A DNA stretch of 64,000 nt from Morchella semilibera (Eukaryota; Ascomycota; Pezizomycetes; Pezizales; Morchellaceae). How positions within the stretch are numbered: position 1 is the first letter of the stretch; the number at the start of each line of letters is the position of its first letter. The stretch is taken from assembly GCA_009192285.1 (NCBI GenBank), contig WBVU01000017.1, positions 744,001 through 808,000 on the forward strand, read 5' to 3'. Below the pieces are notes generated by a model. The model saw only the letters and a list, made by a program, of their open reading frames with translations, did no database searches and had not been told where the DNA came from. The position numbers and the translations under genes are program-made. Positions 28,801 to 41,400 of this stretch are shown here, one piece after another.

Positions 28801-31800
28801 ACCTTGGCCGGCTCCAGTCCTTGTTTTCGTTTCTCACTTATGATGTGAAGCTTTCCATATATACAGCTTCGAGGGCAACTGATACATGGGACCGCCCAAA
28901 TCCGGGGAAACTTGGTGGCCTCCATGGGGTAATGTTTGCAGTCTGTCGCCCATTGAAAGGTTAGTTATTGCTAGCTGATTCCAGACGAACCTATCAACTA
29001 ACAGTACAGAAACTTCAAACACAACAAGATAGCAATAATCGAAGTATCAAAGATAAAGGAGGGGGGTCAGAGGGGAGAAAATCATTAAATTTCCAGACGG
29101 GAGTACCATGGTTGTTAACCATCCACCGCAAGGATAACCTGGCCAAAATATCCCCAACAAAACCAAAGCCAAAACCAAAACCAAAAATAATGTGGGCTGA
29201 ACTTTGGAGGGGGGGAAGAAGTACGAATACACATGTTGCGTCCTATCAAAAGTTACAACTGTTGGACGGGAATATTGGCTGATCAAGTCAATTCTGCTCC
29301 CATATAAGTACCGGAAATCCAATATTCATAGTCACGACACGTCAGGTCTGTGTAACTAAGACGATAACCCACAACGAAAAGGCACGGAGAGAGAGGACTA
29401 GAAAGCCAAGGCTTCCACATGTGTTTATCGATTTTTTCGAATAAATTGTAACCCGTTGATACTGATAAACAGCATGGCTGGCCCAATAACATACTATATT
29501 GAATACAGACGAGTCCAAGATCTCGATGGCGTCACGTGATCGACATAATATTGCTGCAAGCGCTGGTAGTTCGACTTCATGTTTGCGTGACCGTTTCCGA
29601 CACAATTATTAGCAATTTCTGTGCTAACTTTGGTATGACGCAGGGAGTATCTAATTATTTATCTGCATCGGCACATGGATAATACTGCATATCATAGAAG
29701 TGGGCCACGCCTTTAGGGATAACTTCTGGCTTTCTTGACTACGAGCGCTGGCACTATGTAACGTCGTAAGCATCTCACAATTTTATTTTATTTTTTTTAA
29801 AAAAAAAAAAACAATCAAAGACCCTGGAGTCAAAACAGAGATGTTTTCGATGCCATGTCGTCTTCGAGGAAAGAAAATCAACTGGAGTAGCTCAAATACA
29901 ACCTAGTTCAAATGGAATACCCAGAACGCGTTGAATGGCTACCTTGTGCAAACAAAATTGCCAAACTTCGAGTAACACTGTTCCGCGGTGTTCACCCTTA
30001 GGCTTCGCCTCATCACAAAGTGTTCGTGCTGTGTCTTGGTCAAAACTATGACGAAAGATTGGATAGAAGAATCCAGAGGTCGTCTGTGTAGAGGGCCAGC
30101 GCATGTTTTCTCGACGTCCGGGGAATCAACGGAGTATGACTAGAAATCATGACACCTCGTTTGGCAGGCCACCTGAATGAGGATGATTTTGATACCTGTA
30201 AGGGCCGCTTCTCTCGAGCAAAACTAGCGGGCTCCAATGCACTCAATCGCATCCTTGCTTTTGACAGGAGATGTATGAATCTGAACCGCTGATGGGGCTG
30301 TAAGGGATGAGTATGTGTTGGGCAATGACACAGCAAACATCGATAGAAACCGATAGTTGTAACATCAAGCGATTCGATTGAACTATGCTTTCAATTCCTG
30401 ATGGGCAAATCGATATCGATATATTGGATAATTCCATCGGTCCTTTCACGATAATACGGAGATAGCAACCTCCGTATTGATCCGTTAGGAGTTGATATGT
30501 GCCAGGGGACTACGATTACAGGATGGACGTCGCCTATGAGCACATCTTTCATATTCGGGCTGAGACTATTACCCACACCAAACCAAACCAAACCAACCTT
30601 AGCCAGCCCACCACTGTCGAGGCTAGTCATGTCACGTCGGACTCCTCGTGTCACACTGAAACACATGGCAACCAGCATTCTCAGAAACTTGGTGTCCTAG
30701 AGAAACAAAACAAACTTCATGAAGTATCTAAAGACAAAGACAAGACAATACGCTGACGTGTGGGAATACTTCCAGAAGATGCGGGGGTAAGCCTGCGAAG
30801 CTGGTCTATCATGCCGGAGTTCGGATGCTGCCAATGCCAAAGCTAGGGCCGCATCTTTGTCTTTCCACTGTTCTGTGTCTCTGTTGTTGCACGGAATGTA
30901 TATCACGCTACTTTAGGTCCTCCGATGCGGTTTCCCAACTCTGGCTATGATAACGGATTCTTAACATATCGGGTGGACTTCCAATAAGCAGAGCCAATAA
31001 AACAAGCAATAACATCACCTTACTGTGGGAAATAATGAGACACAGCCATAACAGGTGCCGAAGCTCCGATGTTTGGGAGCTATTGAGCTGCGACTAGTCA
31101 TTCCCTCTTAAATGAACTAATCGATATATAGTTCCTCCGAGCCTAGTAGAGTCCAGACTCTCCCCAACTTTCCCACTAAAATTTGAAGTCAGTGGCTTTC
31201 ATAGTCCAGAACATTGAAAAGAAATAACTGAGTTGAGTTTTGGGAGCACGCTGGACGAACACCCAGTGAGCTGAAATTTTCTAGCACACGTACTGAAGAC
31301 CAATACACCACCAATGCACTCCCAAAGATCGACAACAAACAAAAGAAAAAATACTAAAGTGAAAACGACCTGGGATATCGTTCCCCCATCCCTAGGAGGG
31401 CATTGGTTTGTGGGCGCCTATCAGCCTTGGTAGAAAATGTCTAGTTGCGGACACAACATGGGCATCACATAGAGTGTGTATGAAGGCCGGCTGGGATCGT
31501 ACATCCTGACAGCATGAAGAGAAAAAATTGGCTTGCATTTGGCGCTATATCGATGAGGCACAGACGGGTCAAGATTGAGGGGCGTGGGGCCCTTGTTGCC
31601 TGTCAGGTTTCCATAGATCAACGATACAAAAGTGCCCAAGGTGGGTATCGGCGACATGCAAGTTTATGTGCGACATTTCTTCGGACGTTATTCTGTTAGT
31701 CGTGGATGGAGGATTTGAGACCCGAGAGAATACACTCAGTCGGAGTCGTCACGGCTGCTACCCTTGATGATGACGCTAGAGTACTGGTTAGCTAAATGAC

Positions 31801-34800
31801 TCTCAAAAGATCACACAATAGGAGCAAGTTGTTAAGATGCTGCCAAGGAACTCCGCCGTCTGACACCGGCTACCAGCATTTGTTACATCCATTCAAGAAA
31901 AAAAAGGAATTAGAATTATCAAGGTTATGGCATTGCTGCGCATTCCACCATGCTTGCATGTAGCTGGGATCTCATAATCGAGGGGTGTGCCTTACCGTCT
32001 CACACAAACACAAATCAGCCAAACATGACCTTTTTCGACTTTCCGTGTTTACTGATTATTGTTGGTAAAATCAAAAGTTACATATGGGCTGGATCAAGTC
32101 CACTAAGATTGCATGTAACCGGAAAGGAGACTCGATGTCTGTCGGCTGTCGGTAACGAAAGTCAATAACATGCCGATCCTTTCTTTTGTTCTTTTTGCTG
32201 CGATCTAGTATGCACAGAGCTCTTCCGCAATCAAAAATGCCTGACAGGCCTGTCGGCAATCACGTACACATAGTGCGGGGGTTCACGAAAAAGAAATCAG
32301 GGAAGCTACTGAGCGGGAAAAAAAAGCAAAACCTGTATTTCAGGAGCAGGCAGATAGCTTAGCAGTGTGGCAGGCAGTGGGATGAAAGGTAGGCCAAGTT
32401 TCCCCCAACACAGGGTCAGATTTTGATGTTGAGGTTATAGCTATCTCCGGGGGGCGAAGGGGGGGCAGCCAGCAGCCAGCAGTTGTACGGACCCTGGCTG
32501 TTAATCCTTTGAACCAGGGCCACAAAGCTAACATTGCATCACACCATGGAAAGATGTGCGGTCATCGATTTACAAATAAGGGGTTTAGGTACTGTATGTG
32601 AGTGGCAGGTTCATGTGAATAGGAGGCCAAAGCACCTGGGGGAAAGAAGTCTCAATAAGACTGGCTTGGAAAATATTTCTGCCTGGTCTGACAGCTGGCA
32701 AGGAACGTCGAACACGGCTGCTGCTGTTTTGCGGAGGCACGAAAACAGGAAGCTGTAGCCCGGTCTTAGCGGTAGTACACATGGTGTCTAACGGCCGAGG
32801 TGTGTTCTTTGATAGTTCCTTTAGGCTTTGGGGAACACTGCAAGTTCCTCGGGGAGTTTTTCTGAAGGATGAGAAGCCTCCCGATCTAGCACGAAGGTGG
32901 ATGAATATCAGGGTCCAGGCATTCAGAGTACAGGGGTTTCTGGGAAAAGTGGCAACACTAGCGCGCCAAATCTACATGTACTCGCTAAACTCTACTCGAT
33001 TGACGAGGGAATTGGCCGGAGATTGGTAGATGTAAGTAAACCTAGTAAGATTTTGTGATTACCTACTGTTTATTAAAGATATTCCTTTTATGGAATCTTC
33101 AATCATTTGATTCGACTAATGATCGACATTTATATGAAATGATTTACAAATAACTAGGGTGCACTAAGCCAATATCTACAACACCCCTCGATTTGAGCTA
33201 GCACTCGGCCAGATGGTTCCGAAACCCTAACAAAATAACAATTTCCAAATAGCCGTGCGCACCTTGGAGGCATATACTAGATCCTAAAGAAGAACAAATA
33301 CCAAGGTGGCTTTTTCGGCAGCTTTCGGCCGGCTTAGGTCTACGATGATGCTCCCGCTGTCCATCACATTGGAGACCGTGGGTCAGAGGATGGCGCGGCT
33401 ACTACTCCGGACTTTTGTTCTAGACTATCAAGGATCCAGGACATCAACGCGGGCATCCTCTTTTGTCCGGGGCTACACCATAGCAATACCGTTTTGAGCT
33501 TGTCTCATAGTCATTAGAAACTTTCTGCTTTACGGGAAGCATTCGCGAATCCAGGACGGGGTAAAGCTAAATAGCAGTCTGAAATCGTCCCCCATGGTGT
33601 ATGCTCCCCAGAGTATCCGCCGATGGCTCTATTGCCATGCGCGTCTCTCAGGCACGCAGGCGCCTCCGTCCCTTTTTGTGAAGATATAACTCGTAACTGT
33701 CTTATAATCACTTAAAATTCTACCAGCTGACAACCCACAGGACACCTGATTGGTGGCAGGTCACTTGGAATGTTTAACCAAGGTGACTTGCCGAGGTCAT
33801 CATTTTGGTATTTAGCGTCGGATTTCGTTGTTACTTTGTTGGTTTATAAGGGAACTTGATGTGGAGCGGCAAACTTTACAAGATATTATTAGTTCAATTT
33901 GATAATAATTTATAATGAAAGGCCAGCAGGCTTGGGGGTTAACGTCAAGGGCGGATAACAACAGTCCGTAATAATGATCTGGGAAGTAGTTAAGGGGTGG
34001 AAGGGGGGGGGGCAAAATCTCTACTTGGAGTCAAGTGATAGTTCGTGCACCTAACCAGACTTTTTGAATGAGGTTCGTCTCTCCCGTCGTTCCTACTACA
34101 GTTTAACCATGAGACTCATGGCTGACACAGAGGCAAGGATGGGCGTTGATACTTTCCCCCTTGTGAAATTTCTTCGGTGCCCAGCAGATTTGCCGTGCGT
34201 GGTAACCTTTTTTTTTCAGTTAGGGAGTTTTCTGCACTTCAAATATGTTAACTTTTCTTTTTTCTTCCCCGTTTCCAGATCCGGTGTGGTGTAGTTGAAA
34301 AAGAGATCTTGTTCGTATCGCGTTCTCGGTAATAGGTGGGGTCCCCCTTGCAAGTGGTAGACAATTGCCAGTGCCAACCATGTCAACACACCCTTGTCCC
34401 GCTCCTCCCATCCCTGTCGAATTCTCTCGGTTCGCTACCCCCTTCTCAGCTGGCATCATCTGGCCCCTGCTGCCCGGTTATGTGCATGATTGTCAAATAA
34501 GCCAGCTAGTTTCTCATTTTTGTCAGTAGCTGTCTACGGTGTCAGATCTCAGTGAGTTCAGCATCTTTTTGATTCACATTTTGTGGTGTTACTTTCCCAC
34601 ACGTTTACCATGCAAAGCCTTAAAGGACAATTTTGATGACGTGCTATCTGCACTGCGCGCCATTCTTATGAGTGAGCAAGGGAGCCTAGACCTATTTTCT
34701 TTTTTCAAAAGAGAGTAACTGTCGGTGATCAGAAACCGAGAATTGGTACCGAAATCAGGATAAAGGCCCGGGGTGAGGAGGTGGTAGTTGTAAACTCATG

Positions 34801-37186
34801 ATGGTGGTGGTCTAAATTCCCAATTATTGAAAAATTGGTGAAGCTATTGATAACACCAGGAGGAATTTGTGCTAGTGAGACAAGGTAAGGAACAGCGACA
34901 TACGCCAGTCTCCGCCTCAAACCGCAACGTACATAGGGTTCCCTTGTCCACAGCAGCTGTCAAGTTCCTTTTTCCCTATTCTACTCATTTGACCCTGGTT
35001 TATTTTCTTTCCGGCCCTGTCCCAGATGGCGCCTGGGGGGGGGGTGATCATTCTCCCTTTTTGCCATGCCCGTCCTGGGTTCGACGATCATATCCGGCAA
35101 TCATGGAGGCATCATTTGAGAACCGATCGATCAAGCCTCAAAGTGCCTGGTAAATCCAGTAACCAGTCCAGTACAGTTTCAGGTGCGAGCTATAGGCCGC
35201 CTGATACTTCGATGGTAGCCAGGGAGAAACTGTGGCCGGACCGAGGTGGAGAAGAGGAAGGGAAGGGAGGAGGGGGAAGGGGAAGAGGAATAGTAGAGAG
35301 GAAATGGAGGGAAATTTGTTCCTTTTGGAACCGGGACAGGATGAAGAAACCTGCCGCACATCTGCGTATACTGTCCAAGGGCCAGACAGCCATCCACCCA
35401 TCCATCCACCCATCCATCCTTCATCCGTTCACCCATCCCAACCATCCTGTCCCTCATCCCTGGTTTATTTTCCGTGATCTGTCTGGATGTATGCTCGAGT
35501 TCTTGCTTGCTGGGGTATTCGAGCCTAGTCGTTCCATACTTTATTTCAATTTTATGTACAAACTAGTAGCCAATTCTTTATGGGATTTACTCACCAACTT
35601 TCCTGTAAGATCGAGCGTCCCAGCTGTGCGTCAGCAGCTCGACTGACAGACGGCGAGCAGAAGCAGGCACCCTCCTTACATATACACAGACCTCCTGGGG
35701 TGTCCCTCTAGTGGTATTCCGCCGAGTAGCCCGAGACAAGACAAGCGATAAACTTGACAGGCCCAGGTGCGTGTGGCGATCGACATCGGCTCCACGCAAG
35801 GCGTCTGGCGGCTGGAACTCTATGTAAATACTCAATGCTGGTTGGACATCGAGGGGATAGCGGTGCATACTCTACAGCTGTTCTGCGCGACATGACGCTG
35901 TCCCTGCTCCGATAGTGGTCTTCTGTGTTTTCTCTTTTCTTTCTCCCCAGCCCTCTTTTGTTTCTTCTTCCTCCCACGCTTTCCCTTCCTGCTCCACAGA
36001 CTCATCCCCGCTGGCCTTAGGACGTTCTTTAAGCAGGCAATCAAGCAAGCCTTTCCGCGAGATCGTCTCTCAACGTTACAATTTTAATTGTTCCTAATTG
36101 CTTTGAATCTGTGCTTACTTTGCTACAACTTATTCTCTCATTTCTCTCTCTCTCTACCCTATCAGGTACAGACGGTACCTACCTTGTCCGTGAACCGTTC
36201 TCTGTCACAATCGCTGCCTGCTTCTGCTTCTGCTGCTGGCTGCTGCTGTTGCTGCGTGTGTGCGTGTGTGCGTGTGTGCTTGGGGCATCACAATTCACCT
36301 TTCGTACCAGAACTGTTCATCCAGCTGAGGTATTGACTGACTGACTGACTGCATTGTCGACGCCATCTGCCAAACTCTCGGTATCGCAATCAATCGGGAA
36401 ATTTCCGACATTCCATCTCAAGCGAACACCTACCATATATTCCCAAAGTGAACAAGATTCTGTCTTCCCTTCCCCCCCCCCCACCCCCCATTCTTTCCTC
36501 ACCCTCCAGAGCTTTAATCCCTAGTCTCTATAAGGTTTAAGTCAAAGCCATTGCGTCGATTCGCCCACGCCTGACAGCCGGCTTTTTTTAACACTCATCG
36601 GTGTTTCCTTTGTTTTGTCCCCGATATAAAGCACCTGCCCCCCCCCCCTACATACCTTGATCCCCACATAAATTTCTTTCCAAGGTGGGTGCCAATCCTT
36701 TTCATTTCATATATTCCTTTGCGTTATAAATATTCCGATCCATTTTTCTGGAAGTGTTGAGTCCTGCCCCTTGTTACGGATTGTTTCACCACTGCAGGTG
36801 TTCTGTCCGATTGTTTCTTGTGCCCCGCCTTCCGTCTCGCAACGATAGCTTCTCAAGGGTAGCCTTACTCGCTGAACACCATATATCCTGTCGTGTGTAC
36901 CGGGGTTTTGCGCATTTTCCTGTTTTGATTGTAATTCCCCATGTATTGCTGTTGATGAGCTCCACGGTTCACCTCGGGCTGTGGGGCTAGCTTGTTTTCT
37001 TTGACAGGGGGATCCAGGACTACGTTGACAGTTACCGCGCTGTGGGCATCACATTCAGTGTTTGACTAACTGTGGCTGTTGGTTAGGGACAATAATAGAA
37101 CCATAACAGATAAAGCCCGTTAAATATCCACATCTTCGGATCTTCCTATAGCCTTGAAAACGATATCTACATCTTGGACTCCCCAT

Positions 37187-38459
37187 ATGAACACATCCCC
37201 CCGCGATCGGAGTCACAGAAGTGAAATGGCAAGCACAATGACAATGGGTCCTTCACCTACTTTCCACGGCACCGACCAATCCCTCCCACCTTTGCATCAG
37301 GTAAATACTCTCTTCGTTATGTGGAGATTTGTCATAACGGCATCTTTCTGACACTTCCTGGTTGAATTAAGGCTATCCCGGAGTTCCATTCACACCCTTC
37401 ACGAGAGAGGCATGCCTCAAGCGCCATGCCACGGAGAATGGTTGAACGGGGTTCACCTACGTTTTCAACACACAGAAGAGTTTCCCAGAGTCCCTCCAGC
37501 GCTGTGTCGGACTCCTCAAGTATGCCCGCTCTATCATCACCAAGTTTCCATCATCGCAGGGCGGCTTCAACAACATGTTCAATTCCAAGTATGCCCTTGA
37601 CAGGTCGGACGGTTTCGAGTGATCCCATCACCGATTCTCGTTACGATGGGCCAAGTTATACCCCGTCCTCCAGAGACCAGAGACGGATTAGTATAGTCTC
37701 ATCAACCTCGTCAAACTACGCAAACGATAACAGAGCGAGCCCGTATCTCCCACCTGTTGCATCATTAACATCATCACGCGGATCCTCATTCGATGTAGAC
37801 CCGCTGGAGAGGCAGCAGCCCGTAACCCTGCCATCATTGTTTTCCCATACACAACAGCTCCCGCAGAGTAACCAACAGTCCTATACATCGCCCGTAGATA
37901 ATGAGATGCGATATCAATCCCCCCAGGACTACCACAGATATTCTACATCTAGCGCATCTTCATACCAAAGCTCTTCTCCAAGCACCCTATATTCACCATA
38001 CTACTCGCATCCCACATACTCCCAGCCACCACGGAATCCAGGCTATCCGTCAACACAACCAATGATGATGGATAACCGATCACCGTTTTCTACTGGTGGA
38101 CATCCTGTAGATATGACTATGGATCACTTTGATCACGGTAGACCGGGAAAGCGAAGAAGGGGGAACCTGCCCAAGCATGTCACAGACTTGCTTCGAGGCT
38201 GGCTGAATGACCATCTGCACCACCCATACCCAACCGAAGATGAGAAACAGATGTTGATGGCACAGACAGGCTTGAACATAAACCAGGTACGTAGTAATTA
38301 TCATAGTTTTATAATAATAGTAAACTAACTTGGATTCTCCAGGTATCAAACTGGTTCATCAATGCTCGCCGACGAAGGTTGCCCAGCATCACAGGAGGTC
38401 GGGTTGACACAGACCAAAAACCATCCCATTCCATGGGAAATCCTGGTACAAACCAGTAA
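37187..38459 (+). CDS. TALE-class homeodomain transcription factor
   Basis: Exons 37187-37300, 37372-38286 and 38343-38459 join in phase 0 to 381 residues. The first 290 residues are Ser/Pro/Tyr-rich and probably disordered. Residues about 298-357 form a KN/TALE homeodomain: basic KRRRGNLPKHV start, the loop with HHPYPTEDEK (the extra residues typical of TALE), and helix 3 VSNWFINARRRRLP, whose Asn and Arg residues contact DNA. The third intron border falls just before helix 3, at the Gln preceding Val. It should act as a nuclear DNA-binding regulator; fungal relatives act in development and stress, but the target genes here are unknown. ATG 37187 is the first in-frame ATG in the 5' exon; an additional upstream non-coding exon is possible given the long pyrimidine-rich leader region. 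Confidence 0.92.
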
Positions 38460-41400
38460 CTTCATCGATACGAATACGTTTTCTGCATTTTCCACCACAT
38501 CGATTCAGGCGTTTCCCCCGTCATAGACACATCTATCAACCTAGACTTAAGTATTCTAGGAAAAGTCGATTATTTTAATATCGAACAAATCTTTTTCTAT
38601 TTATATCTCTTGGAATACCAAAGTCGTCTTTCAGATCTTTTTGCTTATCTTTATATCTTCGTTTGTTACCTGGGGAACGGAGGGTGCATATTGGATTACG
38701 CATAACGGCAAGAGCGGAGATCTTTAAGGGCACAAAGGTCTACCATTGTTTTGTATAGGAGGGGGATATATTGATGCTCAACTCAGTATGAGCAAAATCC
38801 ACCCCGTTTTTAGTCCTTTTCTTTTCTTTTATGTCTATACATAGGGTTCAGTGGAGTTCTATCTTGCACTCGAGCAAAAATCTTTTCCTCTATTCATTCC
38901 CCCCCCCCTTTTTTTTTTAGGAGTATAGCTGTAACTGTTAACGTTTCATGGGGGCTAGAGCCTTTTCTATTTTATTATTATACATTATTTGGAGAACTAT
39001 GGGTTTTTGTGATGCGGATAATTGCACCTTTTTTTTTTTTTTTTTTTTTAGGTTTATGGGATGAGTTGTTGAAAGGGCGAGGGAAAAAAACATAAAAGTT
39101 TTTAAGTTATATTTTTGACCGGATCGTTTATTTATACCCTTACACTTGCACAGACATACACCTTCCTCGGGGAGAATTTCCGTACGTGATCACAGGTGTT
39201 TTTTTTTTGTCGCCGCCTTGATCACATCGTGCAGCCGACTAAAATCCAAGTTCAAGCATGTAAGCAGATGCTGCTGCATCGTCGGAAGCAACAGTATTGT
39301 AACAGCAGAGTAACATGTAGATGTATGTACTCTGTTGCCATAACGAGTTCTCGCCCATGCAGGCAGGTAGCATACAAACCCTTCAACGCAACAGCGACAA
39401 CCACAACGATGACAACACCCATGTGGAAAGAGCAGCCCTATTTTGAGTTTTGATTAATTAATTTAAGGAGTTGGCCCCCTTCGAGAAAAAGAGGTTCTCG
39501 GCCTCCCCACCCCCCCATAAATGGATCTAATATAACTGTCACTGTCGATCTTGAATCTGATGATGTGATGCGTGTTACCATGGTCCGGTACTCGGCAACC
39601 ACGGTTATGGCAGTGATTAAATCTTCCGAGAAACAGTTAGGGACTAGGCAACTGATTAGATTGCCGAGAAATGCCAAGCAATGTCAAAAAACTGATTTGG
39701 ACCTTCTACCCAGTCTAGCTCCCCAGCCTTCATCCTTCCATCCACATCCCATCCATTTGACAGGGCTCATGTCGCGGGACGGAAGCATGTACACACGATG
39801 GCTGTGGTTTTGCTCCACGAGGGAAAAAAAAATACACCCCCCCCCCCTCAAAAAAAAAGGCAGATTTCTCGACTGAAATTTCCTAAGCGAGTAATCGTGT
39901 TGACAGCGCTGGGCGCAGCTCCTGCATTCTAAAAATCTATTCTTCTGCATTTCACAGGTCAGGCACGTGAATAAATTTTCAACCCTTGGGGCTTTGGTTG
40001 GTTAGGAATAGCTCCGATCTAATGTCTGGACTCTTTCTGGAAATCCGCTCGCGTTCCCAAAGTTACAAGCGCCGAAAGTGACAGGCGGGTCTGTGGGGAA
40101 AATTATTGTGCAGCCTTGATTACAATAAAGAGTTGGCTCTGACAGGCTAGTCTTCATAGAATCTTATCCCTTCGTTGACGTAACTACATGCCCGATCACT
40201 CGCCTGCGTGCGCGCGTACATGTGTTGGCAAGAATCCAGGAATTCCCAAAAGACGTCTCGGTGCCCTAAAAGTATTTGGAACTGAGATGCATATGCATCC
40301 TACTGCTAACAAGCCGCCATCAAGGGTAATTGGATAAAATTACAGAATCTTTGCAGGACGCAGATGGATATAGTGATTTGACATGCCACGAGGTAGGCTG
40401 AAATAAAATAATAATTCATCATACCACGGAGTCAACAACATCGACATGTGGCCAAAACCATAATATCTCTTGCGAAGTTGTCAAAACCCGGCTTATATTT
40501 CCTTTGGAGTCTTGTCCTTCCGACCCCAGGATATACCTAGCGCACGGTTTTCCCGCTGCAGCTAATGCAAAGGTGTATTCAATGGGATCTGCTAGATCTA
40601 CTCTAGGCTCCCTATTTCTCCCAAATAAAGTACATCTGCAGCTGCTTATACCGGTAGGTTCTCTAGAATTCATGAACTATTGCTTATCGTGATCGCATGC
40701 ATGGCCGAAAATCTGCCGCTCTTCGGAAACAGTCAGCGTTTCAGGGAATATCGCATCTTCTTGTCGGCATCTTAATGGTTATTCCCGGGCCTGACGACTT
40801 CCGACCCCAAATTTAAACCGTTCATAGGATGGATCACGATCGGACTAGGAGAATGCCTACATCCGCCCCATACACCCCCCGTAGTCATTTGCGTTGGGGT
40901 GCGTTTCTCTCCCATACCAGGCTAGAATGTAGAGTAGGGTTGCGTACGCTGGACCTTTTCCGGATTCGCCTTGCAGGTAATTAGAAGAAGAGAGAAACAG
41001 ACAAGGCCCCCTACCTTGTCACGATTTTCACTATTCAACACCATCAATCACTACTTGCCCATCGTACGCGCCTTATGCCTTTGAGCTTTAAGATCACGAG
41101 AGTGGGATTTTCTCCGTGTACTGCTCAGTACCATGTTACCTAGCTACAAGCCTGTAGACGCAGGTCTGATTTGGCAAGTGCTGTGTGGCGGCGACTATCA
41201 TTAAATATCAGGCCGCAGAACGCTCTGGTCTCGATCGCTCTCTTTTCACGCCCCAAGGGAGGGCCAGACTGTCAATCTTTCAAAAAAGAACCCATTGGAT
41301 TCTGTCCGGGGCGGCAGTTCTCTGCATTCTCGTCGTCCCAAGATAAGCACGACCTGCATAACCCCTCGTCTATTCCTTCTCCGTGTTGATTCTTTCTAAG

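Larger units (their letters stand above)
21582..37186. other. 15.6-kb gene-poor region with decayed small elements
   Basis: No gene can be supported. Next to CDC27 there are T-rich runs (21805-21836). The interior holds inverted-repeat elements at 24916-25011 and 25724-25841, a small perfect hairpin at 30453-30478 (arms AATACGGAG), a T/A run near 29785-29812, and stretches such as 27390-28330 where broken frames on the minus strand hint at a decayed sequence I cannot name. From about 34.2 kb the DNA becomes rich in pyrimidine tracts, with a CCAT simple repeat (about 35391-35440) and CTGACTGACTGA-type repeats near 36336; this part may be promoter and leader of the homeodomain gene. Confidence 0.55.

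Noticed and set aside
35026-35646. 206-codon open frame
   Set aside because: Low-complexity sequence from GA- and CCAT-rich DNA, no domain, no splice support.
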